This document shows, piece by piece, positions 1 through 9,417 of a stretch of DNA of 64,000 nucleotides. The stretch's first letter is position 1. Each line of letters opens with the position of its first letter. The stretch is from Azohydromonas sediminis (GTDB taxonomy: Bacteria; Pseudomonadota; Gammaproteobacteria; Burkholderiales; Burkholderiaceae_C): assembly GCF_003574675.1 (NCBI RefSeq), contig NZ_QOAZ01000009.1:1-64000 (forward strand), written 5' to 3'. A program made the position numbers and the translations under genes. The notes beneath the pieces were generated by a model, which saw only the letters and a program-made list of their open reading frames with translations, was not told where the DNA came from and did not search any database.

Positions 1-377
1 AGCCGCGCCAGCTCGCGTCCACTGCCCACGCCTTCGAGCGTGGCGTACAGCCACAGCGCAAACAGGATGCGCGGGTCGATCGCCGCGCGTCCGGCATTGC
101 TGCCGCGCGCCTTGATCGCATCGGTCAGCCGGCTCAGGTCCTGCCGCTCGACGTAGCCCCATACCAGCCGCGCTCGGTGGTCCTCGCCCAGCAGCGACTC
201 CAGGTCCGATGCCCGCAGTTCGATCTGCTTGCGGTTGGGCTGCAGCAGCCGCGGCGGCTGCGCGCGCAGCGCAAAGGCTCGCGCTTGCGCGGCGGCCTGC
301 GCTGCTTGCTCATCGACGGGCGCCAAGTCCTCGAACAAAACCCCGGCCACGCTGTCTTGGTGCTTCGGATCGCTCAT
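1..377 (-). CDS. IS1182/DUF772-type transposase, N-terminal part (cut by window edge)
   Basis: About 125 codons are visible, starting at the ATG whose first base is 377 and running off the left edge. The deduced protein has the N-terminal layout I associate with IS1182-like transposases: a short variable leader, a segment with PNRKQIELRASDLESLL, then DHRARLVWGYVERQDL and the DUF772-type stretch AIDPRILFALWLYATLEGVG. The catalytic DDE residues would lie outside the window, so activity cannot be judged. The left end of the element must fall between this start and the pckG stop at 439, a gap of only 61 bp. That gap contains a T-run on the minus strand (GAGAGTTTTTCG) that could belong to the terminal repeat. 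The family assignment rests on recognition of these motifs, not on a search. Confidence 0.75.
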   Translation of the reverse strand, partial: MSDPKHQDSVAGVLFEDLAPVDEQAAQAAAQARAFALRAQPPRLLQPNRKQIELRASDLESLLGEDHRARLVWGYVERQDLSRLTDAIKARGSNAGRAAIDPRILFALWLYATLEGVGSGRELAR

Positions 378-438
378 GCCCAACAGCAAGCCAGAGACAT
401 GCCAGCACGAGGGCAGCGGACGAAAAACTCTCACGCTC

Positions 439-2307
<1,869 letters not shown>

Positions 2308-2554
2308 GGTGTCTCCGGAAGTCGGGGTAAGCGAAATGGGGTCAATGCCGTGGCGCAGACCGCGACGCTGACCTCATGCCGCTCGGCCCGGGGGCGACGG
2401 TTACAGTGAGGGACGCCCCGAACCGCCAGGGTGCCGGGGCGCCGATTGTCGGCGCAGTGTAATGGCGCCGTAACCACCCCGACCCGGGGTCGGCCACGGC
2501 GCAAACGGGCGCATCCGGCAAAGCAGTCGTGCGTTTTTCGTGTCCAATCCCGCC

Positions 2555-3151
2555 ATGAGTCACGGCACGCACCGATACGTGGTCAGCATCAACGTCGCCG
2601 CCGCCCGTGTGATCGAGATCGGCGGGCGGCGCGTCGCCAGCGCGATCGGCAAGCGCCCGGTCGACGCGCCGGTGGCGGTGCACGCGCTCGGGCTGGACGG
2701 CGACGAGCAGGCCGACCTGACGGTGCACGGCGGGCTGGCCAAGGCGGTCTATGCGTACCCGGTCGAGCACTATCCGGTGTGGCGCACGCTGCGCGCGCAG
2801 GCGCGCGTCGCGCTGTGGGACGAGCCGCTGCCGCCCGGCGCGTTCGGCGAGAACCTGACGCTGGCCGGCCTGCTCGAAGCAGACGCGTTCGTCGGCGACC
2901 GGCTGCGCTTCGAAGGCGGCGTCGAACTCGCCGTCAGCGAGCCGCGCCATCCCTGCGCCAAGTTCGACGCCGCGATGGGCTTCCGGCACGCGTCGAAGAT
3001 GATGGCGCAGTCGGGGCAGTGCGGCTTCTACCTGCAAGTCGTCGTGCCGGGCACGCTCGAGGCGGGCGAGCGCTTCGTCGTGCGGCCGGGCGAGCGCGCG
3101 GTCAGCATCGCCGAGCTGTTCCGCGCCCGCGTGCGCCCTGGCCGCTACTGA
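2555..3151 (+). CDS. MOSC domain-containing protein (YiiM-like)
   Basis: A 198-residue MOSC-domain protein. In this family a conserved cysteine is thought to handle sulphur or molybdenum cofactor. YiiM homologues reduce N-hydroxylated base analogues such as 6-hydroxylaminopurine. Visible features are the early HGGLAKAVYAYPVEHYPVW segment, the GAFGENLT motif, and ELAVSEPRHPCAKFD with the conserved Cys. A GTG at 2540 is in frame, but the ATG at 2555 gives the expected N-terminus. The gene points away from pckG and converges on the AbrB-like gene with its stop only a few bases from that gene's stop. Substrate specificity cannot be told from the sequence. Confidence 0.85.
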   Translation: MSHGTHRYVVSINVAAARVIEIGGRRVASAIGKRPVDAPVAVHALGLDGDEQADLTVHGGLAKAVYAYPVEHYPVWRTLRAQARVALWDEPLPPGAFGENLTLAGLLEADAFVGDRLRFEGGVELAVSEPRHPCAKFDAAMGFRHASKMMAQSGQCGFYLQVVVPGTLEAGERFVVRPGERAVSIAELFRARVRPGRY

Positions 3152-4200
3152 AGGCGCGGCGCGCGGCGCGCGATCCAGCGGTACAGCAGCGGCGCCGTCA
3201 GCAGCACCGCGACGTAGCGCACGACCTGGAACGTCGTGACCACCGGCACGCCGAGCTGCAGCACCTTGGCGGTGATCGACATCTCGGCGATGCCGCCCGG
3301 CGACGTGCCCAGCATCACGGTGGCCGGGTGCAGCCCCGCCAGCCGCGCCAGCGCCCACGCGAACAGCCCCGACGCGGCGATCATCGCCAGCGTGCCGCCG
3401 GCCACCGCGCCGAGCCAGCGCGGCGACTCGCGCGCGAAGTCGCCCGAAAAGCGCGTGCCGAGCGCGACGCCGATGAACAGCTGGCCGGCTTCCGAGATGC
3501 CGCGCGGCAGCGCCGAGCCGCCCGCGCCGCTGGCCGTCAGCGCGACGGTGCCGGCCAGCGCGCCGAGCACCCACACGTTGGGCACGCGCAGCGCTCGCAG
3601 CGCGGCCACGCCGGCCAGCGACGCGGCGGCCAGCAGTGCCAGCCCGCGGGCGTCGACCTGCGCGACGGCCGGCAGCGCCACGTCGGCACCGCGCAGCCCG
3701 GCGAACTGGAACCCGAACGGAATCACCGAGACGACGAGCAGGATGCGCAGCGAGTGCGCCGCCGCGACGTGGTCGACGCGCGCACCGTGGCGCTCGCCGA
3801 GCACCGCCATCTCGGACGCGCCGCCGATCGTCGCGGCGAAGAACGCCGTCGCGCGCGCGCCCGGCTCGCCGCCGAGGGTGGCCCACAGCAGGCGGTAGAA
3901 CGCCCAGCCGATGAACAGCGCCCACGCGACGCCGGCGGCCAGCGCCGGCGCGAGCGCCGCGACGGCGCGCATCACATCGGGCGTGAAGTACAGCCCGAGC
4001 GCGACGCCGATGACCCACTGGCCGACGTGGCGCAGCGGCGTCGCTGCCGCCACCGGCACGCCGGCCATCGCGAGCGCCGCCGTCGTGAACAGCGGCCCGA
4101 GCATCCACGGCAGCGGCAGGTGCAGCTGCTGCGCGAGCCAGCCGGCGGCCACGGCCACGCCGAGCGTGGCCGCGACGCGCCACGGGCGGCTCGCGTTCAC
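3145..4200 (-). CDS. AbrB family membrane protein
   Basis: A 351-residue integral membrane protein of the AbrB duplication type (COG3180), often mislabelled as a regulator. Two homologous halves of hydrophobic helices are seen: one starting WLAQQLHLPLPWMLGPL and a second after residue ~190. Each half has a Gly-rich GASEMAVL / GGIAEMSI re-entrant-like motif. The function is not firmly known; transport or export has been suggested for the family. The GTG start at 4200 overlaps the TGA of the upstream ene-reductase (GTGA), so the two are translationally coupled. The stop (TAG) lies inside the last codons of the convergent MOSC gene, a 7-bp overlap. Confidence 0.82.
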   Translation of the reverse strand: MNASRPWRVAATLGVAVAAGWLAQQLHLPLPWMLGPLFTTAALAMAGVPVAAATPLRHVGQWVIGVALGLYFTPDVMRAVAALAPALAAGVAWALFIGWAFYRLLWATLGGEPGARATAFFAATIGGASEMAVLGERHGARVDHVAAAHSLRILLVVSVIPFGFQFAGLRGADVALPAVAQVDARGLALLAAASLAGVAALRALRVPNVWVLGALAGTVALTASGAGGSALPRGISEAGQLFIGVALGTRFSGDFARESPRWLGAVAGGTLAMIAASGLFAWALARLAGLHPATVMLGTSPGGIAEMSITAKVLQLGVPVVTTFQVVRYVAVLLTAPLLYRWIARRAPRLQ

Positions 4201-5288
4201 GCGCGGTCCAGCGTCGGGTAGTCGGTGTAGCCGGCCGCGCCGCCGCCGTACAGCGTCGCCTTGTCGAGCGCGTTGAGCGGCGCGTCGAGCTTCAGGCGCG
4301 CTCCGAGGTCGGGGTTGGCGATGAAGGTCCGGCCGAACGCGACGAGGTCGGCCGCACCCGACGCCACCGCGTCGAGCGCCATCTGGCGCGTGTAGCCGTT
4401 GTTGACCATCCACGCGCCGGCGAAGCGACGGCGCAGCGCCGCGTAATCGAACGGCGCGACGTCGCGCGCGCCGCCGGTCTGGCCCTCGATCACGTGCAGG
4501 TACGCGAGCTCGAGCGGCGCGAGCGCGTCGACGGCGGCTTCGAACAGCGACTGCGGGTCGCTGTCGAGCCCGGCGTCGTTCGACGGCGTCACGGGGCTCA
4601 GGCGCAGCCCGGTGCGCCCGCCGCCGATCTCGTCGGTGACGGCCGTCATCACCTCGACGAGCAGCCGGATGCGGTTCGCGATCGGGCCGCCGTAGGCGTC
4701 GCTGCGGTCGTTGATGCTGTCGCGCAGGAACTGGTCGATCAGGTAGCCGTTCGCGCCGTGCACCTCGACACCGTCGAAGCCCGCGTCCATCGCCAGCCGC
4801 GCCGCGCGCCGGTACGCGGCGACGACGCCGGGGATCTCGTGCGTGGCCAGCGCGCGCGGCGGCGAGCACGGCGCGAAGCCGCCGTGCAGGTAGGTCTTCG
4901 CGTTCGCCACGCGCGCCGTCGACGACACCGGCGGCGCGCCGCCCGGCTGCAGCGACACGTGCGACACGCGCCCGACGTGCCACAGCTGCACGACGATCTT
5001 CGCGCCGCGCGCGTGCACGGCGTCGGTGACCTGCCGCCACGCGGCGGCCTGCTCGGCACTGTGCAGCCCCGGCGTGTCGACGTAGCCGTGGCCCTCGGGG
5101 CACACCGGCGTCGCCTCGGTGACGATCAGCGCGGCGCCGGTCGCGGGGTCGGCGCGCTGCGCGTAGTACTGCGCCATCAGCGCATTGGGCATCTGGCCCG
5201 GCGCGCGGTTGCGCGTCAGCGGGGCCATCACGATGCGGGTGGCGAGCTCGAGCTCGCCGACGCGGATCGGGTCGAACAGCGTGGGCAT
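4197..5288 (-). CDS. Alkene reductase, Old Yellow Enzyme family (NemA-like)
   Basis: A 363-residue FMN-dependent TIM-barrel oxidoreductase that uses NAD(P)H to reduce activated C=C bonds such as enones, maleimides and nitroesters. Diagnostic segments are LFDPIRVGELELATRIVMAP at the N-terminus, QLWHVGRVSH, VHGANGYLIDQFL, DAYGGPIANRIRLL and the FMN-phosphate loop VAFGRTFIANPDL. The start at 5288 is chosen because the protein then begins MPTLFDPI as in family members; a longer reading to 5330 adds a low-complexity Arg-rich leader. It is coupled to the AbrB-like gene through a GTGA overlap. Its physiological substrate is unknown. Confidence 0.92.
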   Translation of the reverse strand: MPTLFDPIRVGELELATRIVMAPLTRNRAPGQMPNALMAQYYAQRADPATGAALIVTEATPVCPEGHGYVDTPGLHSAEQAAAWRQVTDAVHARGAKIVVQLWHVGRVSHVSLQPGGAPPVSSTARVANAKTYLHGGFAPCSPPRALATHEIPGVVAAYRRAARLAMDAGFDGVEVHGANGYLIDQFLRDSINDRSDAYGGPIANRIRLLVEVMTAVTDEIGGGRTGLRLSPVTPSNDAGLDSDPQSLFEAAVDALAPLELAYLHVIEGQTGGARDVAPFDYAALRRRFAGAWMVNNGYTRQMALDAVASGAADLVAFGRTFIANPDLGARLKLDAPLNALDKATLYGGGAAGYTDYPTLDRA

Positions 5289-5354
5289 GGGGTCGGGTCG
5301 GGGCGGCAAAGCCCGCGAGCGTACCCGCAACCCGCGTGCCGCGCGCGGGCGGGC

Positions 5355-5360
5355 TACAGT
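5355..5360 (+). promoter_or_regulatory. Candidate -10 element of rlmJ
   Basis: TACAGT sits 5 nt before the rlmJ ATG and no Shine-Dalgarno is visible, so transcription may start at or next to the start codon. No convincing -35 box was seen. Confidence 0.3.
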
Positions 5361-5365
5361 GCGCC

Positions 5366-6217
5366 ATGCTCGCCTACCGCCACGCCTTCCACGCCGGCAA
5401 CCACGCCGACGTGCTCAAGCACGTCACGCTGGTGCACGTGCTGCGCCACATGGCGCTGAAGGACAAGCCGTACACGCTCGTCGACACGCACGCCGGCGCC
5501 GGCGGCTACTCGCTCGAGGGCGACTACGCGCGCAAGAAGGGCGAGTACGAAACCGGCATCGCGCGGCTGTGGGGCGCCGCCGACCTGCCGCCGCCGCTGG
5601 CCGACTATGTCGACCTCGTGCGCGCGTTCAACGGCGGCGGTGCGCTCGCGCAGTACCCGGGTTCGCCGGCGCTCGCGCAGATGCTGCTGCGCCCGGCCGA
5701 CCGCCTGCACCTGTACGAGCGCCACCCGACCGACCACCGCATCCTCGCCGCGTTCCTCGCCGAGCGGCCGCACACCGAGGTCCGGCTCGCCGACGGCTTC
5801 GCCGCGCTGGCCCGGGAGCTGCCGCCGCCGTCGCGGCGCGGCGTCGTGCTGATCGACCCGAGCTACGAACTGAAGACCGACTACGCGGCGACGCTGGCCG
5901 CGCTGCGCGAGGCGCTGCAGCGCTTCGCGACCGGCACCGTGATCGTCTGGCACCCGCAGCTGCAGCTCGTCGAGGCGGCGCAGCTGCCGCGGCGGCTGAA
6001 GGCGGCGGCCAAGGACGCGCCGAAGGGCTGGCTGCACGCGACGCTGCACGTGTGCCCGCCGCTCGAAGGCGGCTTCGGGTTGACGGGCAGCGGCGTGTTC
6101 GTCGTCAACCCGCCGCACACGCTGCACGCGGCGCTCGCGCAGGCGCTGCCGGTGCTCGTGCAGCGCCTGGGCCAGTACCCCGGCGCGCGCTTCGCGCTCG
6201 ACCACGCCGGCGGCTGA
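5366..6217 (+). CDS. rlmJ: 23S rRNA (adenine(2030)-N6)-methyltransferase RlmJ
   Basis: A 283-residue SAM-dependent methyltransferase expected to methylate A2030 of 23S rRNA. Recognisable features are the invariant N-terminus LAYRHAFHAGNHADVLKH, the SAM-binding DTHAGAGGYSL loop, and the catalytic motif LIDPSYELK (the D-P-P-F/Y type typical of N6-adenine methylases). FVVNPPHTL near the C-terminus is also conserved. Start 5366 gives the family's exact N-terminus; an in-frame start at 5336 would add ten unrelated residues. The gene is divergent from the ene-reductase and is followed 31 bp later by a CoA-transferase gene that carries its own -10-like box. Confidence 0.94.
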   Translation: MLAYRHAFHAGNHADVLKHVTLVHVLRHMALKDKPYTLVDTHAGAGGYSLEGDYARKKGEYETGIARLWGAADLPPPLADYVDLVRAFNGGGALAQYPGSPALAQMLLRPADRLHLYERHPTDHRILAAFLAERPHTEVRLADGFAALARELPPPSRRGVVLIDPSYELKTDYAATLAALREALQRFATGTVIVWHPQLQLVEAAQLPRRLKAAAKDAPKGWLHATLHVCPPLEGGFGLTGSGVFVVNPPHTLHAALAQALPVLVQRLGQYPGARFALDHAGG

Positions 6218-6236
6218 GAGCCGGCCGGCGCCGGCC

Positions 6237-6242
6237 TACCAT
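6237..6242 (+). promoter_or_regulatory. Candidate -10 element of the CoA-transferase gene
   Basis: TACCAT is followed by CGGCGC and then the ATG at 6249, leaving no space for a Shine-Dalgarno. This suggests a leaderless transcript. Confidence 0.3.
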
Positions 6243-6248
6243 CGGCGC

Positions 6249-7445
6249 ATGGACACCGCCTCGACGACTGCGACGACCGCCCCGCCGCTGGCGGGCCTGA
6301 AGGTGCTCGAACTCGGCCAGCTGATCGCCGGCCCGTTCGTCGGCAAGACGCTGGCCGACTTCGGCGCCGACGTGATCAAGGTCGAACCGCCCGACGGCGA
6401 CCCGCTGCGCCTGTGGCGCCTGCTGCACGACGGCACCAGCGTGTGGTGGCAGGTGCAAAGCCGCGGCAAGAAGAGCGTCGTGCTCGACTTGCGCACCGAC
6501 GAAGGACGCGACGCGGTGCGCGCGCTGGCCGCCGAGTGCGACGTGCTGATCGAGAACTTCAAGCCCGGCACGATGGAGAAGTGGGGCCTGGGCTACGACG
6601 CGCTCGCCGCCGCCAACCCGGGGCTGATCATGCTGCGCATCAGCGGCTACGGGCAAAGCGGCCCCTACCGTGACCTGCCCGGCTTCGCGGTCGTCGCCGA
6701 GGCGATGGGCGGGCTGCGCCACCTGATGGGCGAGCCGGGACGGCCGCCGGTGCGCGCCGGCGTGAGCCTGGGCGACACGCTCGCGGCGCTGCACGGCGTC
6801 ATCGGCGTGCTGCTCGCGTTGCAGGCGCGGCAACGCGATGTGTCGCCACAGGCGCCCAAAGGGCGGGGCCAGGTCGTCGACGTCGCGCTGTACGAGTCGG
6901 TGTTCAACTGCATGGAGAGCCTGCTGCCCGAATACAGCGCGTTCGGCGCGGTGCGCCAGCCGGCCGGCTCGGCGCTGCCCGGCATCGCGCCGTCCAACGC
7001 GTACCGCTGCGCCGACGGCATGGTCGTGATCGGCGGCAACGGCGACTCGATCTTCAAGCGGCTGATGCGCGCCGTCGAGCGCGCAGACCTCGCCGACGAT
7101 CCGGGCCTTGCGACCAACGCGCTGCGCGTGCCGCGCGTGGCCGAGATCGACGCGGCGATCGAGGCCTGGACCGCGCAGCGCCCGGTGGCCGAGGTCGTCG
7201 CCGCGCTGCAGGCCGCCAGCGTGCCGGTCGGGCGCATCTACACGGTGGCCGACATCGCCGCCGACCCGCACTACCGCGCGCGCGGGATGATCGAGCGCGT
7301 CACGCTGCGCGACGGCCTTGCGCTCGAGGTGCCCGGCGTCGTCCCGAAACTGTCACGCACGCCAGGGACGATACCGGGGTTGGCGCCGGCGCTGGGCGAG
7401 CACACCGAGGCCGTGCTCGCGGCGCTGCGCCGCCAGTCGGAGTGA
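6249..7445 (+). CDS. CaiB/BaiF family CoA-transferase
   Basis: A 398-residue class III CoA-transferase. These enzymes move CoA between carboxylic acids through an aspartyl-CoA intermediate and form intertwined dimers. Family hallmarks are LKVLELGQLIAGPFVGKTLADFGADVIKVE at the N-terminus, the segment LIENFKPGTMEKWGLGYD, RISGYGQSGPY and the C-terminal GRIYTVADIAADPHYRARGM. The acyl substrate cannot be inferred. Its stop overlaps an in-frame GTG of the following PhoX-like gene (GTGA at 7442), so the two are probably co-transcribed despite no obvious functional link. Confidence 0.92.
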   Translation: MDTASTTATTAPPLAGLKVLELGQLIAGPFVGKTLADFGADVIKVEPPDGDPLRLWRLLHDGTSVWWQVQSRGKKSVVLDLRTDEGRDAVRALAAECDVLIENFKPGTMEKWGLGYDALAAANPGLIMLRISGYGQSGPYRDLPGFAVVAEAMGGLRHLMGEPGRPPVRAGVSLGDTLAALHGVIGVLLALQARQRDVSPQAPKGRGQVVDVALYESVFNCMESLLPEYSAFGAVRQPAGSALPGIAPSNAYRCADGMVVIGGNGDSIFKRLMRAVERADLADDPGLATNALRVPRVAEIDAAIEAWTAQRPVAEVVAALQAASVPVGRIYTVADIAADPHYRARGMIERVTLRDGLALEVPGVVPKLSRTPGTIPGLAPALGEHTEAVLAALRRQSE

Positions 7446-7450
7446 GCGCG

Positions 7451-9370
7451 ATGGCCAAGGATTTCGCGGCGATGGAGGACAGCAACCGCTCGTCCAACCC
7501 GAGCATCCACGACGTGTCGGACCCGGCGCGGCGCACCGTGCTGCGCGGCGGCCTGGGGCTGGCCGTCACCGGCCTGCTCGCGCCGCTGGGTGCGGGCACG
7601 CTGGCCGGCTGCGCGACGGCCGGCGGCACGGCGCCGCCGCTGCTGGGCTTCAAGGGCGTGCCGGTGTCGACCGCCGACGCCGTCACGGTGCCCGAAGGCT
7701 ACGTCACGCAGGTCATCGCCGCGTGGGGCGAGCCGGTCGGCGTGGCCGGTGCGATGCCGGCGTTCCGCTTCGACGCCGGCAACACGGCGGCCGAGCAGGC
7801 GCTGCAGCTCGGCATGCACCACGACGGCCTCCACTACTACCCGCTCGACGGCAGCCGCCGCGGCCTGCTCGTGATGAACCACGAGTACACCGACGACGGC
7901 CTGCTGCACCCCGACGGCATGAAGACCTGGGGCGCCGAGAAGGTGCGCAAGGCACAGGCCGCGCACGGCGTCTCGGTGATCGAAATCGAGTGGAAGGACG
8001 GGCGCTGGCAGCAGGTGCGGCCGTCGCGCCACGCGCGCCGCATCACGGCCGCGACGCCGTGCGCCTTCAGCGGGCCGGCCGCCGGCCACGCGCTGCTGCG
8101 CACTGCGGCCGACCCGGCAGGCCGCATCGTGCTCGGCACGCTGAACAACTGCGCGAGCGGCAAGACGCCGTGGGGCACCTACCTGACCTGCGAAGAGAAC
8201 TTCGCCTTCTACTTCAAGGGCCCCGAGCGGCCCGACGCGCACCAGCGCCGCTGGGGCCTGCGCCCCGGCGACCCGGTGGGCTACCGATGGCACGAGTTCG
8301 ACGAGCGCTTCGACGCGTCGAAGCACCCGAACGAGCCGAACCGCTTCGGCTGGGTCGTCGAGATCGACCCGCTGGACCCGACGATGACGCCCGTCAAGCG
8401 CACCGCGCTCGGCCGCGCGGCACACGAGGGCGCGACGGTCGCCACAACGAAGGACGGGCGCGCCGTCGTCTACATGGGCGAGGACGCGCGCTTCGAGTAC
8501 ATCTACAAATTCGTCACCCGCGACCGCATCCGCCCCGGCGGCTTCGCCGCCAACCATGAGCTGCTCGACCACGGCACGCTGTATGTCGCGCGCTTCGACG
8601 CCGACGGCTCCGGGCGCTGGCTGCCGCTCGTGCACGGCCAGGGGCCGCTGACGGCGGCTGCCGGCTTCGCCGACCAGGGCGAGGTGCTCGTCAAGACGCG
8701 GCAGGCCAGCGACCTGCTCGGCGCGACGAAGATGGACCGCCCCGAGTGGATCGACGTCGACCGCGACGGCTGGGTCTACTGCACGCTGACCAACAACAGC
8801 AGCCGCGGCGGCGCGGGCCAGCCGGCGGTCGACGCCGCGAACCCGCGCGCAAACAACACGATGGGCCACATCATCCGCTGGAAGGAAGACGGCGACTTCG
8901 ATGGCACGACGTTCCGCTGGAACCACTTCGTGCTCGCCGGCGACCCCGCCAACGATCGCGCCGACGCGAAGGGCAACGTCAACGGCGACGCGTTCGCGTG
9001 CCCCGATGGGCTGTGGGTCGACGCGCGCGGCGTGCTGTGGATCCAGACCGACATGAGCACGTCGGCGATGGGCAAGGGCGACCTCGCGCGCCTGGGCAAC
9101 AACCAGATGCTCGCCGCCGACCCGAAGAGCGGCGAGGTGCGCCGCTTCCTCGTCGGCCCGGTCGGCTGCGAGATCACCGGCGCGACCGCGACGCCCGACG
9201 GGCGCACGATGTTCATCAACATCCAGCACCCGGGCGAGACCCCGAGCGAGCGCAGCGACCCCGACCAGCCGCGACGCATCAGCAACTGGCCCGACTTCCG
9301 CGCCGACGGCCGGCCGCGCAGCGCGACCGTCGTGATCCGCAAGGCCGACGGCGGCGTGATCGGAACCTGA
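7451..9370 (+). CDS. PhoX-type alkaline phosphatase (DUF839), Tat-exported
   Basis: About 639 residues. PhoX enzymes are Ca/Fe-dependent phosphatases that release phosphate from organic monoesters outside the cytoplasm. The N-terminus has a twin-arginine motif (RRTVLRGG, Arg27-Arg28) followed by a hydrophobic stretch ending in the lipobox LAGC (Cys54), so it may be a Tat-exported lipoprotein. Family segments include MNHEYTDDGLLHPDG, YLTCEENFAFYFKG, MGEDARFEYIYKFV, ARLGNNQML and MFINIQHPGE near the end. The ATG at 7451 is taken; an in-frame GTG at 7442 overlaps the previous stop. No Pho box was seen upstream. Confidence 0.88.
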   Translation: MAKDFAAMEDSNRSSNPSIHDVSDPARRTVLRGGLGLAVTGLLAPLGAGTLAGCATAGGTAPPLLGFKGVPVSTADAVTVPEGYVTQVIAAWGEPVGVAGAMPAFRFDAGNTAAEQALQLGMHHDGLHYYPLDGSRRGLLVMNHEYTDDGLLHPDGMKTWGAEKVRKAQAAHGVSVIEIEWKDGRWQQVRPSRHARRITAATPCAFSGPAAGHALLRTAADPAGRIVLGTLNNCASGKTPWGTYLTCEENFAFYFKGPERPDAHQRRWGLRPGDPVGYRWHEFDERFDASKHPNEPNRFGWVVEIDPLDPTMTPVKRTALGRAAHEGATVATTKDGRAVVYMGEDARFEYIYKFVTRDRIRPGGFAANHELLDHGTLYVARFDADGSGRWLPLVHGQGPLTAAAGFADQGEVLVKTRQASDLLGATKMDRPEWIDVDRDGWVYCTLTNNSSRGGAGQPAVDAANPRANNTMGHIIRWKEDGDFDGTTFRWNHFVLAGDPANDRADAKGNVNGDAFACPDGLWVDARGVLWIQTDMSTSAMGKGDLARLGNNQMLAADPKSGEVRRFLVGPVGCEITGATATPDGRTMFINIQHPGETPSERSDPDQPRRISNWPDFRADGRPRSATVVIRKADGGVIGT

Positions 9371-9376
9371 GGCCGG

Positions 9377-9408
9377 GCGCGAAGACCGGCGGTCGCCGGC
9401 CTTCGCGC
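9377..9408. terminator. Hairpin between convergent PhoX and pabBC genes
   Basis: A stem GCGCGAAG / CTTCGCGC continues inward, after one A-C mismatch, with CCGGC / GCCGG around a GGTC loop, about 14 bp in all. It lies between the two convergent stops and lacks a strong T-run. It probably acts as a bidirectional RNA end. Confidence 0.5.
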
Positions 9409-9417
9409 CGCGCCCGG

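Noticed and set aside
3145-5367. One 740-codon protein joining ene-reductase region and AbrB-like gene
   Set aside because: The first half is the wrong frame of the ene-reductase; the real AbrB-like start is the GTG at 4200 overlapping the reductase stop.
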